Of a stretch of DNA of 64,000 nt, positions 45,501-49,689 are shown piece by piece. The notes below the pieces were generated by a model. It saw only the letters and a list, made by a program, of their open reading frames with translations. It was not told the origin of the DNA and made no database searches. Where the stretch lies: the NCBI RefSeq assembly GCF_000471905.2, contig NW_006497600.1, forward strand, positions 1,461,827 through 1,525,826, read 5' to 3'. This stretch comes from Amborella trichopoda. Taxonomy: Eukaryota; Streptophyta; Magnoliopsida; Amborellales; Amborellaceae. Numbering within the stretch: position 1 is the stretch's first letter; the number at the start of each line of letters is the position of its first letter. Made by a program: the position numbers and the translations under genes.

Positions 45501-47931
45501 CCCTCTGGCCAGCAATCTGGCATGTAAACCCATGCACAATATTGCACGTACATGTATCATACTCATACCTGATTCTGCAACAATTAAAATTTAAACTAGA
45601 TCGAGACCACAAACAGTTATTGCACTTGAGATCAAATATAGAGATACAATGACTTTCACGAACACATGTGACATGATCAAGAATTGAACATCCTAGTTGA
45701 AAAATTGAACACCTGAATAGATAGTGGATATCTACAAGTCGGTACATCTTTGTCCAATTCCATAAAATCAATTCTCCTGACCCTCAGAAGAAAACCAAAT
45801 GAGAAAAGCACCCCAAAATGCGCAGCGATGCAAGAATTAAAGTTTCATAGTAGAGCAAGATCACAATGTACTGGGAACAACAGGAGAGCAGTGGCAATGT
45901 TAGCATTAAACAGGATGTCAAGAAGTCAGCTGAGCATAAATCACCCTACAGCTCTAGCACATAAAGCCATTAAAAAAATATCAAAACGAGCAATGGATGT
46001 GGAAAAGTAACCTCTACAGTCTTTCAAGACAGTGGTGCTAGATGATACTGTTATCCTGCGCTCTATGCTTATTACATTGCCATATGTATCATGCTTGAAA
46101 GCATCCTCTCCTTGATTCTTCATCTCCACAACCACAAGAGCATAACTGCAGAGAAAGAGTTGCATAACTACAAAATAACAAGAAAAATGGCTATAAAAGA
46201 GCAATCAGATGTTCTTCTTCCCAAAGAGAGACATGAAAGGACTCATAGGTAAATAAATGATCATAAATCTAAGACATCTCCTAATATGGTCGTTTTCCCT
46301 TCAAAAAAAAAAAATTCCATCAGAAAGTTACAAGAAATCGTTATTAAGGCTCACAACAACAAAGCTCTTCAATTTGATCTTAGGCAGTCATAAAACATGC
46401 CATGAGTAAGATCCAACCTTAATATCTTTTATAAGCAAAAATATCAACAGTACTTGTAACACCTCCATAAATCATCACAGGTAGTCCACAAAATAGGAAT
46501 CGCACGCAGATACCTGGGAAAAATGCAAATATCATATATTTTTCCCCAACAATGATATTCCTGACTAATGCATATTTTAACCTCTGTCGGAATTTGAAAT
46601 AACAGACTAACACGTTTGAACTTGATATACATTTTTAACCCATTAACAGGTGAAAGATAATCCAACCTTCTGAATAGTGGACTGGCAAGAACAGCCTCTT
46701 ACATATACCAAAATACTTTCCATACACTTACTATCTGGCCCCCACCATATGACTTCTAAATAACAGACAGAGACAAAGAGTGATAGAATATAGCTGAAGA
46801 CCCTGACCACCTGCATGAAACTCAAAATTTCGGGACCAGCAGCATGGTCCGCAGGTGATCCTAGCACTTTACTGAAATTTTTGCCTTTTTTCTTATTCCA
46901 TTGCATACATTTAGGGCCACTAAGTTTTCAGGTACATGACATCACGAGTATTAATGATATGCTCTCATTAGTAAATATGAATAGTACAACCTTGATCATC
47001 AGGTAATGATATAACATATAAGAGGTCCATAAGCACTTTCTTCTGTAACTAACATGGCCATAAATTCACTAACATAGGAACCATTTTGATGTTCAGCCAA
47101 GTGACATGAAGCTATTTGAGTCAAACTATGCAGCAAAGATAGAGAGAAGAGGGGGGAGGTCAAAGAGCATTGTCATATTTTACAGAGAGAATCAGAGAAA
47201 AATATAGAGAATCAAGTATAACTTAGACAATAAAAACAAAAGCATGGTAACAACCCAAAGAAAATCTATGGAAAAAGACTACTAAATATTCACAGGACCC
47301 TTTTCTTTTGCGGCAAAAGGAATTGGATCTTCCAGAACAAAAGGAATAGAAAGTTGTCAATAAAAAACTGGAAACTATACAAGAAAATGAGAAATTCAAA
47401 TGGACGCAGAGACATTTGACCTATTGCAGATAGTAACTTACTTGCAACCGGTTTTTATGAACTCCTTCACTGAAGAAGCCCTCTGTGTATTCTTTGCTCT
47501 TATACCAAATGCTACGCACAATGCCGTCAATATTGCACTTTTACCACCTGAAAAGAAAAAGGGAAAGATATAGAGAGAGAGAGTGTGTGTGTTTGCGTGC
47601 ACGCGAAAAATATTAGATTAAATCAAATGTCCAATTCTTATAACAATGGTACTGAATCACACTACCCATAGTGCCCAAAAAGATGAGTCATTGAGCATTA
47701 ATTCGATGTACGGCCCAAACTATATAAATAAATAAATAAAGGTTACAATTTTGATCAATGAAATTAGAAGAGGAGGAGGTACGTACTTCCATTTTGTCCA
47801 GTGATAAAATTAACATGCTCGCCCAAATCAATTTGTAAACTACTGTGACACATGAAGTTCTCCAAACTTATCTTTGATATAATTCCAGCTCCATATCTAT
47901 GAGGATTCACAAAAGCCCTAGGAGTATCCAT
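415..47931 (-). CDS. SMC6: SMC6, structural maintenance of chromosomes 6 (26 exons visible, 3' end outside window)
   Basis: SMC6 is the ATPase partner of SMC5 in the nuclear SMC5/6 complex (DNA repair by sister-chromatid recombination, replication-fork and chromosome maintenance). I joined 26 exons by GT-AG sites and by colinearity with plant SMC6 proteins as I remember them: 3012 nt, 1004 codons, no stop. N-terminal lobe with Walker A GQNGSGKS at residues 45-52; coiled coil about 177-444; hinge about 445-610 (from VTAFGGERV); second coiled coil about 620-900; C-terminal lobe with RRQLTW-like KRQLTW near 920, signature LSGGERS 970-976 and Walker B D998-E999 in [10 protein letters not shown]. 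An in-frame TGA 9 nt upstream fixes the ATG at 47931. Plant SMC6 is about 1,060 residues, so about 55 are missing at the left edge. Exon order, high to low: 47787-47931, 47442-47547, 46012-46145, 44560-44615, 35831-35917, 35260-35580, 31882-32001, 28864-28998, 27585-27661, 27399-27474, 27118-27192, 26751-26855, 22206-22375, 22002-22104, 17695-17807, 7354-7558, 7114-7245, 6893-7007, 6555-6640, 6351-6446, 2826-2962, 2633-2735, 1738-1817, 1360-1438, 1127-1184, 415-512. Confidence 0.94.
1127..1184 (-). CDS. SMC6: SMC6 exon 25 (signature motif, first half)
   Basis: Residues 953-971 plus one base: [19 protein letters not shown]. The signature LSGGERS is split by intron 25. Acceptor CATAG, donor GTCCTC. 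Confidence 0.92.
1360..1438 (-). CDS. SMC6: SMC6 exon 24 (C-terminal lobe)
   Basis: Residues 926-952: [20 protein letters not shown] to LSVE. Acceptor CTGTCAG, donor GTGCTA. Confidence 0.94.
1738..1817 (-). CDS. SMC6: SMC6 exon 23
   Basis: Residues 900-925 plus two bases: [20 protein letters not shown] then KRQLTW, the conserved RWxKFQRNA block at the end of the arm. Acceptor TTTTACAG, donor GTATGT. Confidence 0.94.
2633..2735 (-). CDS. SMC6: SMC6 exon 22
   Basis: Residues 865-899: [20 protein letters not shown] to FHEKLD, with the conserved ESIDDLR. Acceptor TTTGCAG, donor GTAAGG. Confidence 0.92.
2826..2962 (-). CDS. SMC6: SMC6 exon 21
   Basis: Residues 820-864 plus two bases: [20 protein letters not shown], then [17 protein letters not shown]. 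The C-P/L-E-S-E-(I/V)-E and TPEQLSAQI motifs are SMC6-specific. The open frame continues into the 90-nt intron 21, so a retained-intron form would stay in frame until a later stop. Confidence 0.93.
2963..4007. other. SMC6 intron 20, left part
   Basis: AT-rich intron without coding similarity. Telo-box-like AACCCTAA repeats occur near 3285-3300. The remainder of intron 20 from 5109 to 6350 is likewise featureless. Confidence 0.6.
4008..5108. mobile_element. hAT-like MITE in SMC6 intron 20
   Basis: Imperfect terminal inverted repeats CATAGTTACC (left) and TATAGTTATC (right end read inward). Flanks GATTGGAT (4000-4007) and CATTGGAT (5109-5116) are a 7/8 match, as for hAT target duplications. 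Subterminal DNA is rich in GGGATC/GATCCC palindromes. It has no transposase, so it is non-autonomous. Confidence 0.6.
6351..6446 (-). CDS. SMC6: SMC6 exon 20 (second coiled coil)
   Basis: Residues 788-819: [20 protein letters not shown] to LQRQHE. Acceptor TGGCAG, donor GTAATT. Intron 20 (3.4 kb) carries a hAT-like MITE. Confidence 0.88.
6555..6640 (-). CDS. SMC6: SMC6 exon 19 (second coiled coil)
   Basis: Residues 759-787: [18 protein letters not shown] to ALHSAEK. Acceptor TTGTAG, donor GTATTG. Confidence 0.88.
6893..7007 (-). CDS. SMC6: SMC6 exon 18 (second coiled coil)
   Basis: Residues 721-758 plus one base: [20 protein letters not shown] and onward, ending FDNIC. Acceptor GTTAG, donor GTATGT. 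Confidence 0.85.
7114..7245 (-). CDS. SMC6: SMC6 exon 17 (second coiled coil)
   Basis: Residues 677-720: [20 protein letters not shown] to VDELQQEIL. The acceptor is AAAG, weaker than the other CAG/TAG acceptors; the frame is open through intron 16, so retention is possible. Confidence 0.85.
7354..7558 (-). CDS. SMC6: SMC6 exon 16 (post-hinge)
   Basis: Residues 608-676. Opens (M)[12 protein letters not shown], the conserved block after the hinge, then coiled coil ending HDLHSIK. Preceded by the 10.1-kb intron 15 with L1 and copia insertions. Confidence 0.94.
7921..8234. repeat. Direct duplication, two copies of about 145 bp
   Basis: Copy 1 at 7921-8065 and copy 2 at 8092-8234 share the same series of blocks from AACCAACTTCTTG to GCATTGAAAGGCCAA with scattered mismatches, separated by 26 bp. 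Intronic and without coding similarity. Confidence 0.85.
8235..10694. other. Intron 15 stretch, no gene; retrotransposon-like character
   Basis: No coding similarity. Around 9130-9370 is a GA-rich, locally GC-rich stretch with TATATAAAG on the minus strand near 9350, resembling an LTR promoter, but I found no matching second LTR. A 20-base C run lies at 9839-9858. Together with the copia gag and primer-binding site further right it may be the far part of a decayed minus-strand copia element. Confidence 0.35.
9839..9858 (+). repeat. C20 homopolymer
   Basis: Twenty consecutive C bases, unusual in this AT-rich context. The length may be unreliable in an assembly. Confidence 0.8.
10695..10864. 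repeat. Tandem duplication, period 87 bp
   Basis: Two copies (10695-10781 and 10782-10864), each running from GCTGAATTC through CGCAAGCATTAAACTTACC to GGACGCCCAACAA. Confidence 0.85.
10886..11590 (-). pseudogene. Ty1/copia gag remnant
   Basis: Read on the minus strand, pieces in shifting frames match the copia gag (UBN2-type) domain: [26 protein letters not shown], then FKPAWKED and [20 protein letters not shown]. Broken by stops and frameshifts. It sits in SMC6 intron 15 on the same strand as SMC6, downstream of the primer-binding site at 12084-12098, the order expected for a minus-strand copia element. Confidence 0.75.
12084..12098 (-). other. Retrotransposon primer-binding site (initiator tRNA-Met type)
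   Basis: The minus strand reads TTGGTATCAGAGCAGG, complementary to the 3' end of plant initiator tRNA-Met and typical of copia elements. It directly precedes the gag remnant on the same strand. Confidence 0.65.
12099..12528 (-). mobile_element. Probable LTR of the decayed copia element
   Basis: This sequence adjoins the primer-binding site where the 5' LTR of a minus-strand element should be. It contains TATAAATA on the minus strand near 12395. The outer edge (TGTTGTGAGAGTG at 12528) is a guess. No partner LTR was found, so the element is truncated or rearranged. It is interrupted by an RTE 3' fragment. Confidence 0.4.
12164..12284 (-). mobile_element. RTE-type LINE 3' fragment (121 bp) with 15-bp target duplication
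   Basis: Flanked by perfect direct repeats TATCAAGTTCTCAAT (12149-12163 and 12285-12299). It begins with CATCATCATCAT and AATTAATTGGGGTCGGCTAC, the reverse complement of the 3' tail of the RTE copy at 37187-37973. It is a 5'-truncated retroposition into the older LTR. Confidence 0.8.
13090..13131. repeat. 21-bp tandem duplication
   Basis: AGAATAGTAACC(A/G)AGAAGTCT occurs twice in a row just left of the L1 insertion. Confidence 0.75.
13167..13436 (+). pseudogene. LINE endonuclease (APE-type) C-terminal fragment
   Basis: Contains [12 protein letters not shown], matching the (G)GDFN-x-x-R block of plant L1 endonucleases, followed by [15 protein letters not shown]. The GG codons before DFN have expanded into a 24-base G run (13218-13241) that breaks the frame. 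Confidence 0.75.
13615..14110 (+). pseudogene. LINE ORF2 linker between endonuclease and reverse transcriptase
   Basis: Two overlapping frames show the typical linker of plant L1 ORF2: [18 protein letters not shown], then [20 protein letters not shown], with stops at the junctions (for example TAA at 13855-13857 and TAG at 14108-14110). Confidence 0.65.
14083..15171 (+). pseudogene. LINE reverse transcriptase domain
   Basis: Non-LTR reverse transcriptase with the expected motif series: [62 protein letters not shown], the catalytic RYADDTLVF (YADD near residue 265), and TYLGLPLG. A stop at 15169-15171 (RRL*GW) and an upstream TAG near 14215 interrupt ORF2. Related L1 RTs copy their own RNA at a nicked target in the nucleus. 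Confidence 0.9.
15251..16348 (+). pseudogene. LINE ORF2 C-terminal part with zf-RVT
   Basis: One frame, with stops near 15486, 16065 and 16347. It includes [16 protein letters not shown], a common plant L1 block after the RT, and the zinc-binding zf-RVT block [18 protein letters not shown], followed by [12 protein letters not shown]. Confidence 0.85.
16364..16948 (+). pseudogene. LINE C-terminal RNase H domain
   Basis: Same frame as the preceding segment after one stop. Starts with [19 protein letters not shown] (the first D of the D-E-D-D set in FDG), then [11 protein letters not shown] (the E), [11 protein letters not shown] (the D) and a degenerate last motif near [11 protein letters not shown]. 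This RNase H type is an added C-terminal domain of plant L1 LINEs. Confidence 0.88.
17695..17807 (-). CDS. SMC6: SMC6 exon 15 (hinge end)
   Basis: Residues 571-607 plus two bases: [20 protein letters not shown], then [20 protein letters not shown] inside the exon could be mistaken for a donor; the continuation [10 protein letters not shown] and the phase-2 join to exon 16 decide for the GTAAGA at 17694. Confidence 0.92.
17808..18555. other. SMC6 intron 14, right part
   Basis: AT-rich with nothing recognisable. Confidence 0.5.
18556..18860 (-). mobile_element. RTE-type LINE 3' fragment
   Basis: Begins TTATCATCATCATCATCAA, then TTTGAGGTCGGCTGCATGAA and the CCGCCATTTTGCTCTATC block shared with the copies at 12164, 37187 and 60163, all read toward the minus strand. 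Target duplications were not identified. Confidence 0.65.
18861..20069. other. SMC6 intron 14, no gene
   Basis: A reading frame of 125 codons at 19215-19592 (plus) has no recognisable domain and no supporting codon pattern. I regard it as chance. Confidence 0.5.
20070..21145. mobile_element. Possible hAT-like element with GATGCA subterminal motifs
   Basis: Both ends are GC-richer and full of GATGCA/TGCATC words (20095-20185 and 20965-21130) around an AT-rich centre. Candidate ends CAGGATGCAG (left) and CCGCATCTG (right) are roughly inverted. No target duplication was found, so the limits are approximate. Confidence 0.4.
22002..22104 (-). CDS. SMC6: SMC6 exon 14 (hinge)
   Basis: Residues 536-570: [20 protein letters not shown] ending FNVLIDQ. 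Acceptor GAGCAG, donor GTTGGT; 101-nt intron 13. Confidence 0.94.
22206..22375 (-). CDS. SMC6: SMC6 exon 13 (hinge)
   Basis: Residues 480-535 plus two bases: [30 protein letters not shown] and IFIYDFDRP, the hinge dimerisation core that pairs with SMC5. Acceptor TTGCAG, donor GTAAGA. Confidence 0.95.
22711..23009. mobile_element. hAT-like MITE in SMC6 intron 12
   Basis: Ends TAGGGATTT and CATCCCTG are near inverted. Flanks CCAATCCT and CTAATCAT match at 6 of 8. Repeated GGTCCAGG/CCTGGACC words near the ends resemble the element at 62068-62569. Confidence 0.45.
23010..26750. other. SMC6 intron 12, no gene
   Basis: AT-rich. Two GC-richer patches (about 23860-24260 and 24590-24790), with AAAGC(A/G)(T/C)GGTTCAA repeats in the first and GACTCGCCGAGTT near the end of the second, look like old transposon pieces, but no ends could be defined. 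No coding similarity. Confidence 0.4.
26751..26855 (-). CDS. SMC6: SMC6 exon 12 (entry to hinge)
   Basis: Residues 445-479: [17 protein letters not shown] then [14 protein letters not shown]. The PPIGPIG block is a near-invariant SMC6 pre-hinge signature. Confidence 0.95.
27118..27192 (-). CDS. SMC6: SMC6 exon 11 (end of first coiled coil)
   Basis: Residues 420-444, ending [12 protein letters not shown], which joins directly to VTAFGG in exon 12 as in other plant SMC6 (QTNKVTAFGG). Confidence 0.92.
27399..27474 (-). CDS. SMC6: SMC6 exon 10 (coiled coil)
   Basis: Residues 394-419: [19 protein letters not shown] and onward. Acceptor ACTCAG, donor GTGTGT. Confidence 0.88.
27585..27661 (-). CDS. 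SMC6: SMC6 exon 9 (coiled coil)
   Basis: Residues 369-393 plus two bases: [18 protein letters not shown] and onward. Acceptor TTGTAG, donor GTTTGC. Length to the KEEE of exon 10 matches other plant SMC6 exactly. Confidence 0.88.
27960..28010. repeat. (TATG)n-(GA)n microsatellite in intron 8
   Basis: TATGTATGTATG followed by a run of GA repeats. Confidence 0.8.
28712..28746 (-). mobile_element. Minimal RTE 3'-end insertion (35 bp)
   Basis: Begins CATCATCATCA and ends GATCCCCAA, the extreme RTE 3' end in reverse. It is flanked by CTACAAAT on both sides (28704-28711, 28747-28754). Confidence 0.55.
28864..28998 (-). CDS. SMC6: SMC6 exon 8 (coiled coil)
   Basis: Residues 324-368: begins [15 protein letters not shown], ends [10 protein letters not shown]. 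Phase 0; acceptor CTATCAG, donor GTTGTT. Confidence 0.9.
28999..30484. other. SMC6 intron 7, left part
   Basis: No gene or clear element was seen. The stretch 29300-29830 is GC-richer and may be an old repeat. Confidence 0.4.
30485..31214. mobile_element. Non-autonomous hAT element (730 bp) with perfect target duplication
   Basis: Starts CAGTGATCTAAAAAG and ends CTTTTTGAAACACTA, inverted like the ends of the large hAT at 39628-44164. It is flanked by identical 8-bp repeats ATTTCTCA (30477-30484 and 31215-31222). The left half is homologous to 39628-40070 and the right half to 43930-44164, so it is an internal-deletion derivative of that hAT. It has CCTAGGC-type subterminal repeats and a C14 run at 31168-31181. 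It lies in SMC6 intron 7. Confidence 0.88.
31215..31881. other. SMC6 intron 7, right part
   Basis: AT-rich, nothing recognisable. Confidence 0.5.
31882..32001 (-). CDS. SMC6: SMC6 exon 7 (coiled coil)
   Basis: Residues 284-323, a charged coiled coil beginning [10 protein letters not shown] and ending ERQQNLSK. Acceptor TTCTCAG, donor GTGCAT, phase 0. Confidence 0.9.
33190..34080. mobile_element. Possible diverged hAT-type element with CCTAGGC motifs
   Basis: GC-rich patches with CCTAGGC words at 33205-33245 and 33900-34075 flank an AT-rich core that holds a hairpin (AAACTCAT-6 bp-ATGAGTTT near 33350). The layout resembles the other CCTAGGCG elements, but terminal repeats and target duplications could not be set. 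Confidence 0.4.
34220..34722 (+). pseudogene. RTE-type LINE, C-terminal and 3' fragment (intron 6)
   Basis: Contains [20 protein letters not shown], then [13 protein letters not shown] and [12 protein letters not shown], the conserved tail of plant RTE-clade ORF2 after the RT core. It ends with the RTE 3' signature GTAGCCAACCCCAAATAATT and a short GATGATAATGAT tail. Frames are broken. Confidence 0.8.
35260..35580 (-). CDS. SMC6: SMC6 exon 6 (largest exon, start of coiled coil)
   Basis: Residues 177-283. Opens [15 protein letters not shown], which decides the acceptor at 35581 rather than a second CAG a few bases inside. Contains AWCWVYDVD and [10 protein letters not shown], both conserved. 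Heptad-rich coiled coil. Donor GTATAC. Confidence 0.95.
35831..35917 (-). CDS. SMC6: SMC6 exon 5
   Basis: Residues 148-176, starting [20 protein letters not shown]: the conserved IDVENP and SQD (Q-loop) block of the N-terminal lobe. Phase 0 at both ends. Confidence 0.95.
37187..37973 (+). mobile_element. RTE-type LINE, 5'-truncated (787 bp), with target duplication
   Basis: Flanked by AGTCAACAAATCAACTAC (37169-37186) and AGTAAACAAATCCACTAC (37974-37991), a 16/18 direct repeat. Frame pieces include [12 protein letters not shown] residues, [42 protein letters not shown] and RESRLR. It ends with GTGTAGCCAACCCCAATTAA and TGATAATGATGA. The RT core is absent. Confidence 0.85.
38117..38344. repeat. 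Tandem duplication, period 114 bp
   Basis: Two copies starting CTCCATGGAG (38117 and 38231), each containing the uninterrupted blocks ATCTTGCAGAAGATACAAGC and ACACAATATCTCATTGGC, nested within unit 1 of the larger duplication. Confidence 0.9.
39151..39495. mobile_element. Non-autonomous hAT element (345 bp)
   Basis: Ends CATTGTGTCAAAAAGTGC and GCTTAACAGTG correspond to the TIRs of the neighbouring hAT. Flanks ATCAAGTG (39143-39150) and TTCAAGTC (39496-39503) match at 6 of 8. Subterminal CCTAGGCG motifs are present. It lies 132 bp left of the full-size hAT. Confidence 0.7.
40170..40353 (+). pseudogene. hAT transposase, N-terminal fragment before the nested insertion
   Basis: The frame gives [34 protein letters not shown], then after a 1-base shift [14 protein letters not shown]. 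This is the start of the DUF659-type part of plant hAT transposases. The last codons are the target-site copy (GATGTTGT) of the nested element, and the reading resumes at 41607 with [13 protein letters not shown]. Confidence 0.8.
40718..40963 (-). pseudogene. hAT transposase acidic C-terminal tail (deletion derivative)
   Basis: 81 codons, with [20 protein letters not shown] and then a strongly acidic end ([15 protein letters not shown] ... DDDDDDND). The same kind of acidic tail ends the plus-strand transposase at 43200-43336. Only 40 bp separate it from the BED segment, which marks the deletion junction. Confidence 0.7.
41004..41450 (-). pseudogene. Double BED zinc finger of a hAT transposase
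   Basis: 148 codons with two repeats of the plant hAT BED-type finger: [15 protein letters not shown] then [20 protein letters not shown], and [16 protein letters not shown] then [14 protein letters not shown]. The second has CNYC intact; the first has lost its second cysteine (CNFF), and the second repeat has lost its histidine block. BED fingers bind the transposon ends. The frame runs on into the deletion junction. Confidence 0.82.
41607..42233 (+). pseudogene. hAT transposase, central part (DUF659 and catalytic core)
   Basis: Resumes in frame after the nested element: [20 protein letters not shown] with the first catalytic-type D in TDAW, then [14 protein letters not shown] with the second D, and [12 protein letters not shown], the C-x2-H block of hAT transposases. 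Continues with [19 protein letters not shown]. It ends in a stop at 42231-42233, and the homology shifts frame afterwards. Confidence 0.88.
42234..42860 (+). pseudogene. hAT transposase, C-terminal part with dimerisation domain
   Basis: After a frameshift: [19 protein letters not shown], then a further shift to [29 protein letters not shown] and NIMCADKL. A probable intron precedes [17 protein letters not shown] and [14 protein letters not shown] (42785-42860), the hAT C-terminal dimerisation motif. Confidence 0.85.
42967..43336 (+). pseudogene. hAT transposase last exon with acidic tail
   Basis: Reads [40 protein letters not shown], then acidic stretches ([24 protein letters not shown]) to a terminal TFSDDE and stop. 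Two internal stops. Typical last exon of BED-hAT transposases. Confidence 0.75.
43527..43927. mobile_element. hAT MITE (401 bp) nested in the 3' region of the larger hAT
   Basis: TIRs CAGTGTTTTAAAAAGCG and CGCTTTTTGAAACACTG are perfect inverses except one base. Flanks ATATGGAA (43519-43526) and ATATAGAA (43928-43935) match at 7 of 8. About a dozen CCTAGGCG-like words fill the ends. Confidence 0.88.
44365..44404 (-). mobile_element. Minimal RTE 3'-end insertion (40 bp)
   Basis: ATCATCATCAGAGCATTTTC ... TTTGGGGTTGGCT is only the extreme RTE 3' end (minus strand). It is flanked by ATAGATTGACAAAC (44351-44364) and ATAGGTTGACAAAC (44405-44418), 13 of 14 identical. Confidence 0.7.
44560..44615 (-). 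CDS. SMC6: SMC6 exon 4
   Basis: Residues 129-147 ([19 protein letters not shown]), the start of the arm. Acceptor TTTCAG, donor GTGAGT. The next intron is 8.6 kb long because of nested hAT and RTE insertions. Confidence 0.93.
44694..44928. repeat. Tandem duplication, period 120 bp, in intron 3
   Basis: Copies 44694-44808 and 44814-44928 share TCAATGAATTACTCACTCAA, AAACCCAATATTGTACAGAG and GAATAGATGCAAAATCAAAA, among other blocks. Noncoding. Confidence 0.88.
44929..46011. other. SMC6 intron 3, rest
   Basis: No recognisable gene or element. Open frames at 44912-45217 and 45750-46010 show no known domain. Confidence 0.5.
46012..46145 (-). CDS. SMC6: SMC6 exon 3
   Basis: Residues 84-128 plus one base, beginning with the [10 protein letters not shown] block of the N-terminal ATPase lobe and ending TVLKDCR. 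Acceptor CTGCAG, donor GTTACT. Confidence 0.94.
46146..47441. other. SMC6 intron 2
   Basis: AT-rich intron, nothing recognisable. Confidence 0.55.
47442..47547 (-). CDS. SMC6: SMC6 exon 2 (Walker A GKS)
   Basis: Residues 49-83 plus two bases: completes GQNGSGKS, then [20 protein letters not shown]. Acceptor TTTTCAG, donor GTAAGT. Confidence 0.95.
47787..47931 (-). CDS. SMC6: SMC6 exon 1 (start codon, Walker A first half)
   Basis: Residues 1-48 plus one base. Begins [16 protein letters not shown] and ends in FITGQNG; donor GTACGT. The RYGAG, LENFMCH and NFITGQNG blocks are diagnostic of plant SMC6. The serine of Walker A (AGT) is split across intron 1. Confidence 0.95.
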
Positions 47932-48420
47932 TTCGTCTCACTAGTACCTCAACAAATGATGTAATTCAGAACCAAACACTATCGCTTCTGTATCATACAA
48001 AACCTTGAATTTAAGATCATGAAACATGACTTCCAAATGAAGCCCTAGTATCCACTCCTTGCTGGTCTAGGGCTTCTGCAACCTGAAATTCAACAAATCG
48101 GGAGCTAAATACCCAATAAAAAACCCTAAAACGCAGCATCAAATCTACCAATGATAACCCCATATTCAGCACCTGAATGGGTGGAGAATCTCCAGTGGAG
48201 ATTAGCATAAAAACTCTCAATTCATCTGACATTGATTGGGGCTTTCTCCCATAAACCCCGATAAGGAACTGGAAGATATCGAGTTCAGTAATAAAATCCT
48301 AGGCTTCTTCATCATTACTGGTCTCTGAAATCACGAAAACCGCATCATAGGTTTCGGGCCTTGGTTTCTAGGGTTTTCGTGCGCTGAGGGAAATGGCCCT
48401 CTAAAAAAAGCCGCAAAAAA
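47932..48420 (-). promoter_or_regulatory. SMC6 5' leader (approximate) with upstream reading frame
   Basis: Region between the SMC6 start codon and the AACCCTAG motif. It holds an upstream reading frame of 71 codons (48232 down to 48017, beginning MSDELRVFMLISTGDSPP) that ends before the SMC6 ATG. CAG|GTGCTG and TTTCAG|GTTGC inside it could be the ends of a short leader intron. No coding similarity was recognised. The leader length is inferred, not seen. Confidence 0.4.
48368..48376 (-). promoter_or_regulatory. Telo-box-like motif AAACCCTAG
   Basis: The minus strand reads AAAACCCTAGAAACC, a one-base variant of the plant telo-box (AAACCCTAA) often found in the leaders of genes active in dividing cells. 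It lies about 440 nt upstream of the SMC6 start codon. Confidence 0.4.
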
Positions 48421-48444
48421 TAATTGATATTTTAATTTGGGAGA

Positions 48445-48452
48445 GCGCGAAA
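48445..48452 (-). promoter_or_regulatory. E2F-type site TTTCGCGC upstream of SMC6
   Basis: The minus strand reads AATTTCGCGCTCTCC. TTTCGCGC fits the E2F/DP consensus TTT(C/G)(C/G)CGC perfectly. It is about 515 nt upstream of the ATG, where a proximal promoter is expected. This suggests S-phase expression of SMC6, in keeping with its replication-linked role. Confidence 0.5.
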
Positions 48453-49539
48453 TTCGGTTGAGGCATTTAAGACCGTTGATATTTTGAATAGCAGAGATTT
48501 GGTATTTTATGTACGAACATTACCTCTGTTATTGAGACAAATACCAAACCAACCCCCTCCCCTAAAAAAACGTTGAAAGAAAATGATCAAAAGATCCTTA
48601 GGACATTTAATTAGAATTGGAACTTGGGCGTTGTGTGGCCTTGTTGATTGACAGCACGTACGCTATACTCCCTTAAGAGATCGTTAGCAAATCGCCCTTT
48701 AATCGGCCATTTTTTCAACTAATGGCCGTTTTTATGGAAACAGTTTTAAACGGGACGTTTTGAAAAGTTCGGTAAAAAATAGTGTAATTTTCATAAAAAC
48801 GCTTAATGCATGTTTTTTTATAATACGATTTAAATCATACCAAATATTTGTATCCTTTTTTACCTATAATTTTTTGTTTGAAAGATACCTCTTTTTTTTT
48901 TTTTTTTTTTTTTCCTGTTTTGTGTGTTGTAGTCATGGCTATTTTTTTACTTTTGAAAAAAACATTATTTCAAAAAAAAACCTAAAATATAAATTTTTAT
49001 CCCCACTGTTCTTCAAAGCCACAGTTGTAGATCGAAGGTATGAATTTTTTTGCCTTTTTTTTTAAAAACATAAACAAATAGATGCAAATTTCAGTTGTTA
49101 TTATAGAAAATCATTGTGTAAATGAAATACTATTTAGAGCAAATCATTTTGTAAAGTTAATCATTGTGTAAAGAAAATTATATATATTCAGATTTCTGTG
49201 ATTATTTGTGATAATTGTTTTATGAAAATACTGTTTATGACACAAATTAGAGCTCAAAACATAGTATGAGTGAGAAGCATAGAGTGTGACTATAGGACCA
49301 AGTAATTAATATTTTGTTCTTTATTATGTGGGAACAAAGATAAACAATATAGTGTAAACTGTAAACTTACAGAAGCAAGCAATTGTACATATACGATTAG
49401 TTCCCCAAACCAAATCCTTCAGCTTTGCTTGTTGTTTCTCCGAGAAATGAAAGGCCCACTTTTTTTTCTCGGTCTCTTTACAAATCAGTATAGTTAGGGC
49501 TTTCTTTCGAACAATATCCCAAATCAGAGAGAAAAACAT
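48453..49539. other. Intergenic DNA upstream of SMC6
   Basis: AT-rich, with a T run of more than 20 bases near 48890-48914. No coding similarity. This is the gap between the SMC6 promoter and the copia element. Confidence 0.5.
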
Positions 49540-49689
49540 TATTCAAACTATCCCAAATCAGCATTTCATATTCTTTTTCTCTCTCTAAAAAACAGTTAGT
49601 GCCTCTTCCAATAGGGTTCTCCAAACTATCTCAGCTCAGCATCCTGTCTTATTTTTCTCTCTCTAAAAAATAGTAAGTGCCTCTTCCAT
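49540..49689. repeat. Tandem duplication, about 77 bp, next to the LTR insertion site
   Basis: The blocks CTCTCTCTAAAAAA, AGTGCCTCTTCCA and CCAAACTATC or CAAACTATCCC recur twice. A related pyrimidine-rich duplication, with GGCTATGAGC(T/C)CAGCCCTAT twice, continues on the far side of the retrotransposon (55480-55680), as expected if the element split one repeat tract. Confidence 0.6.
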
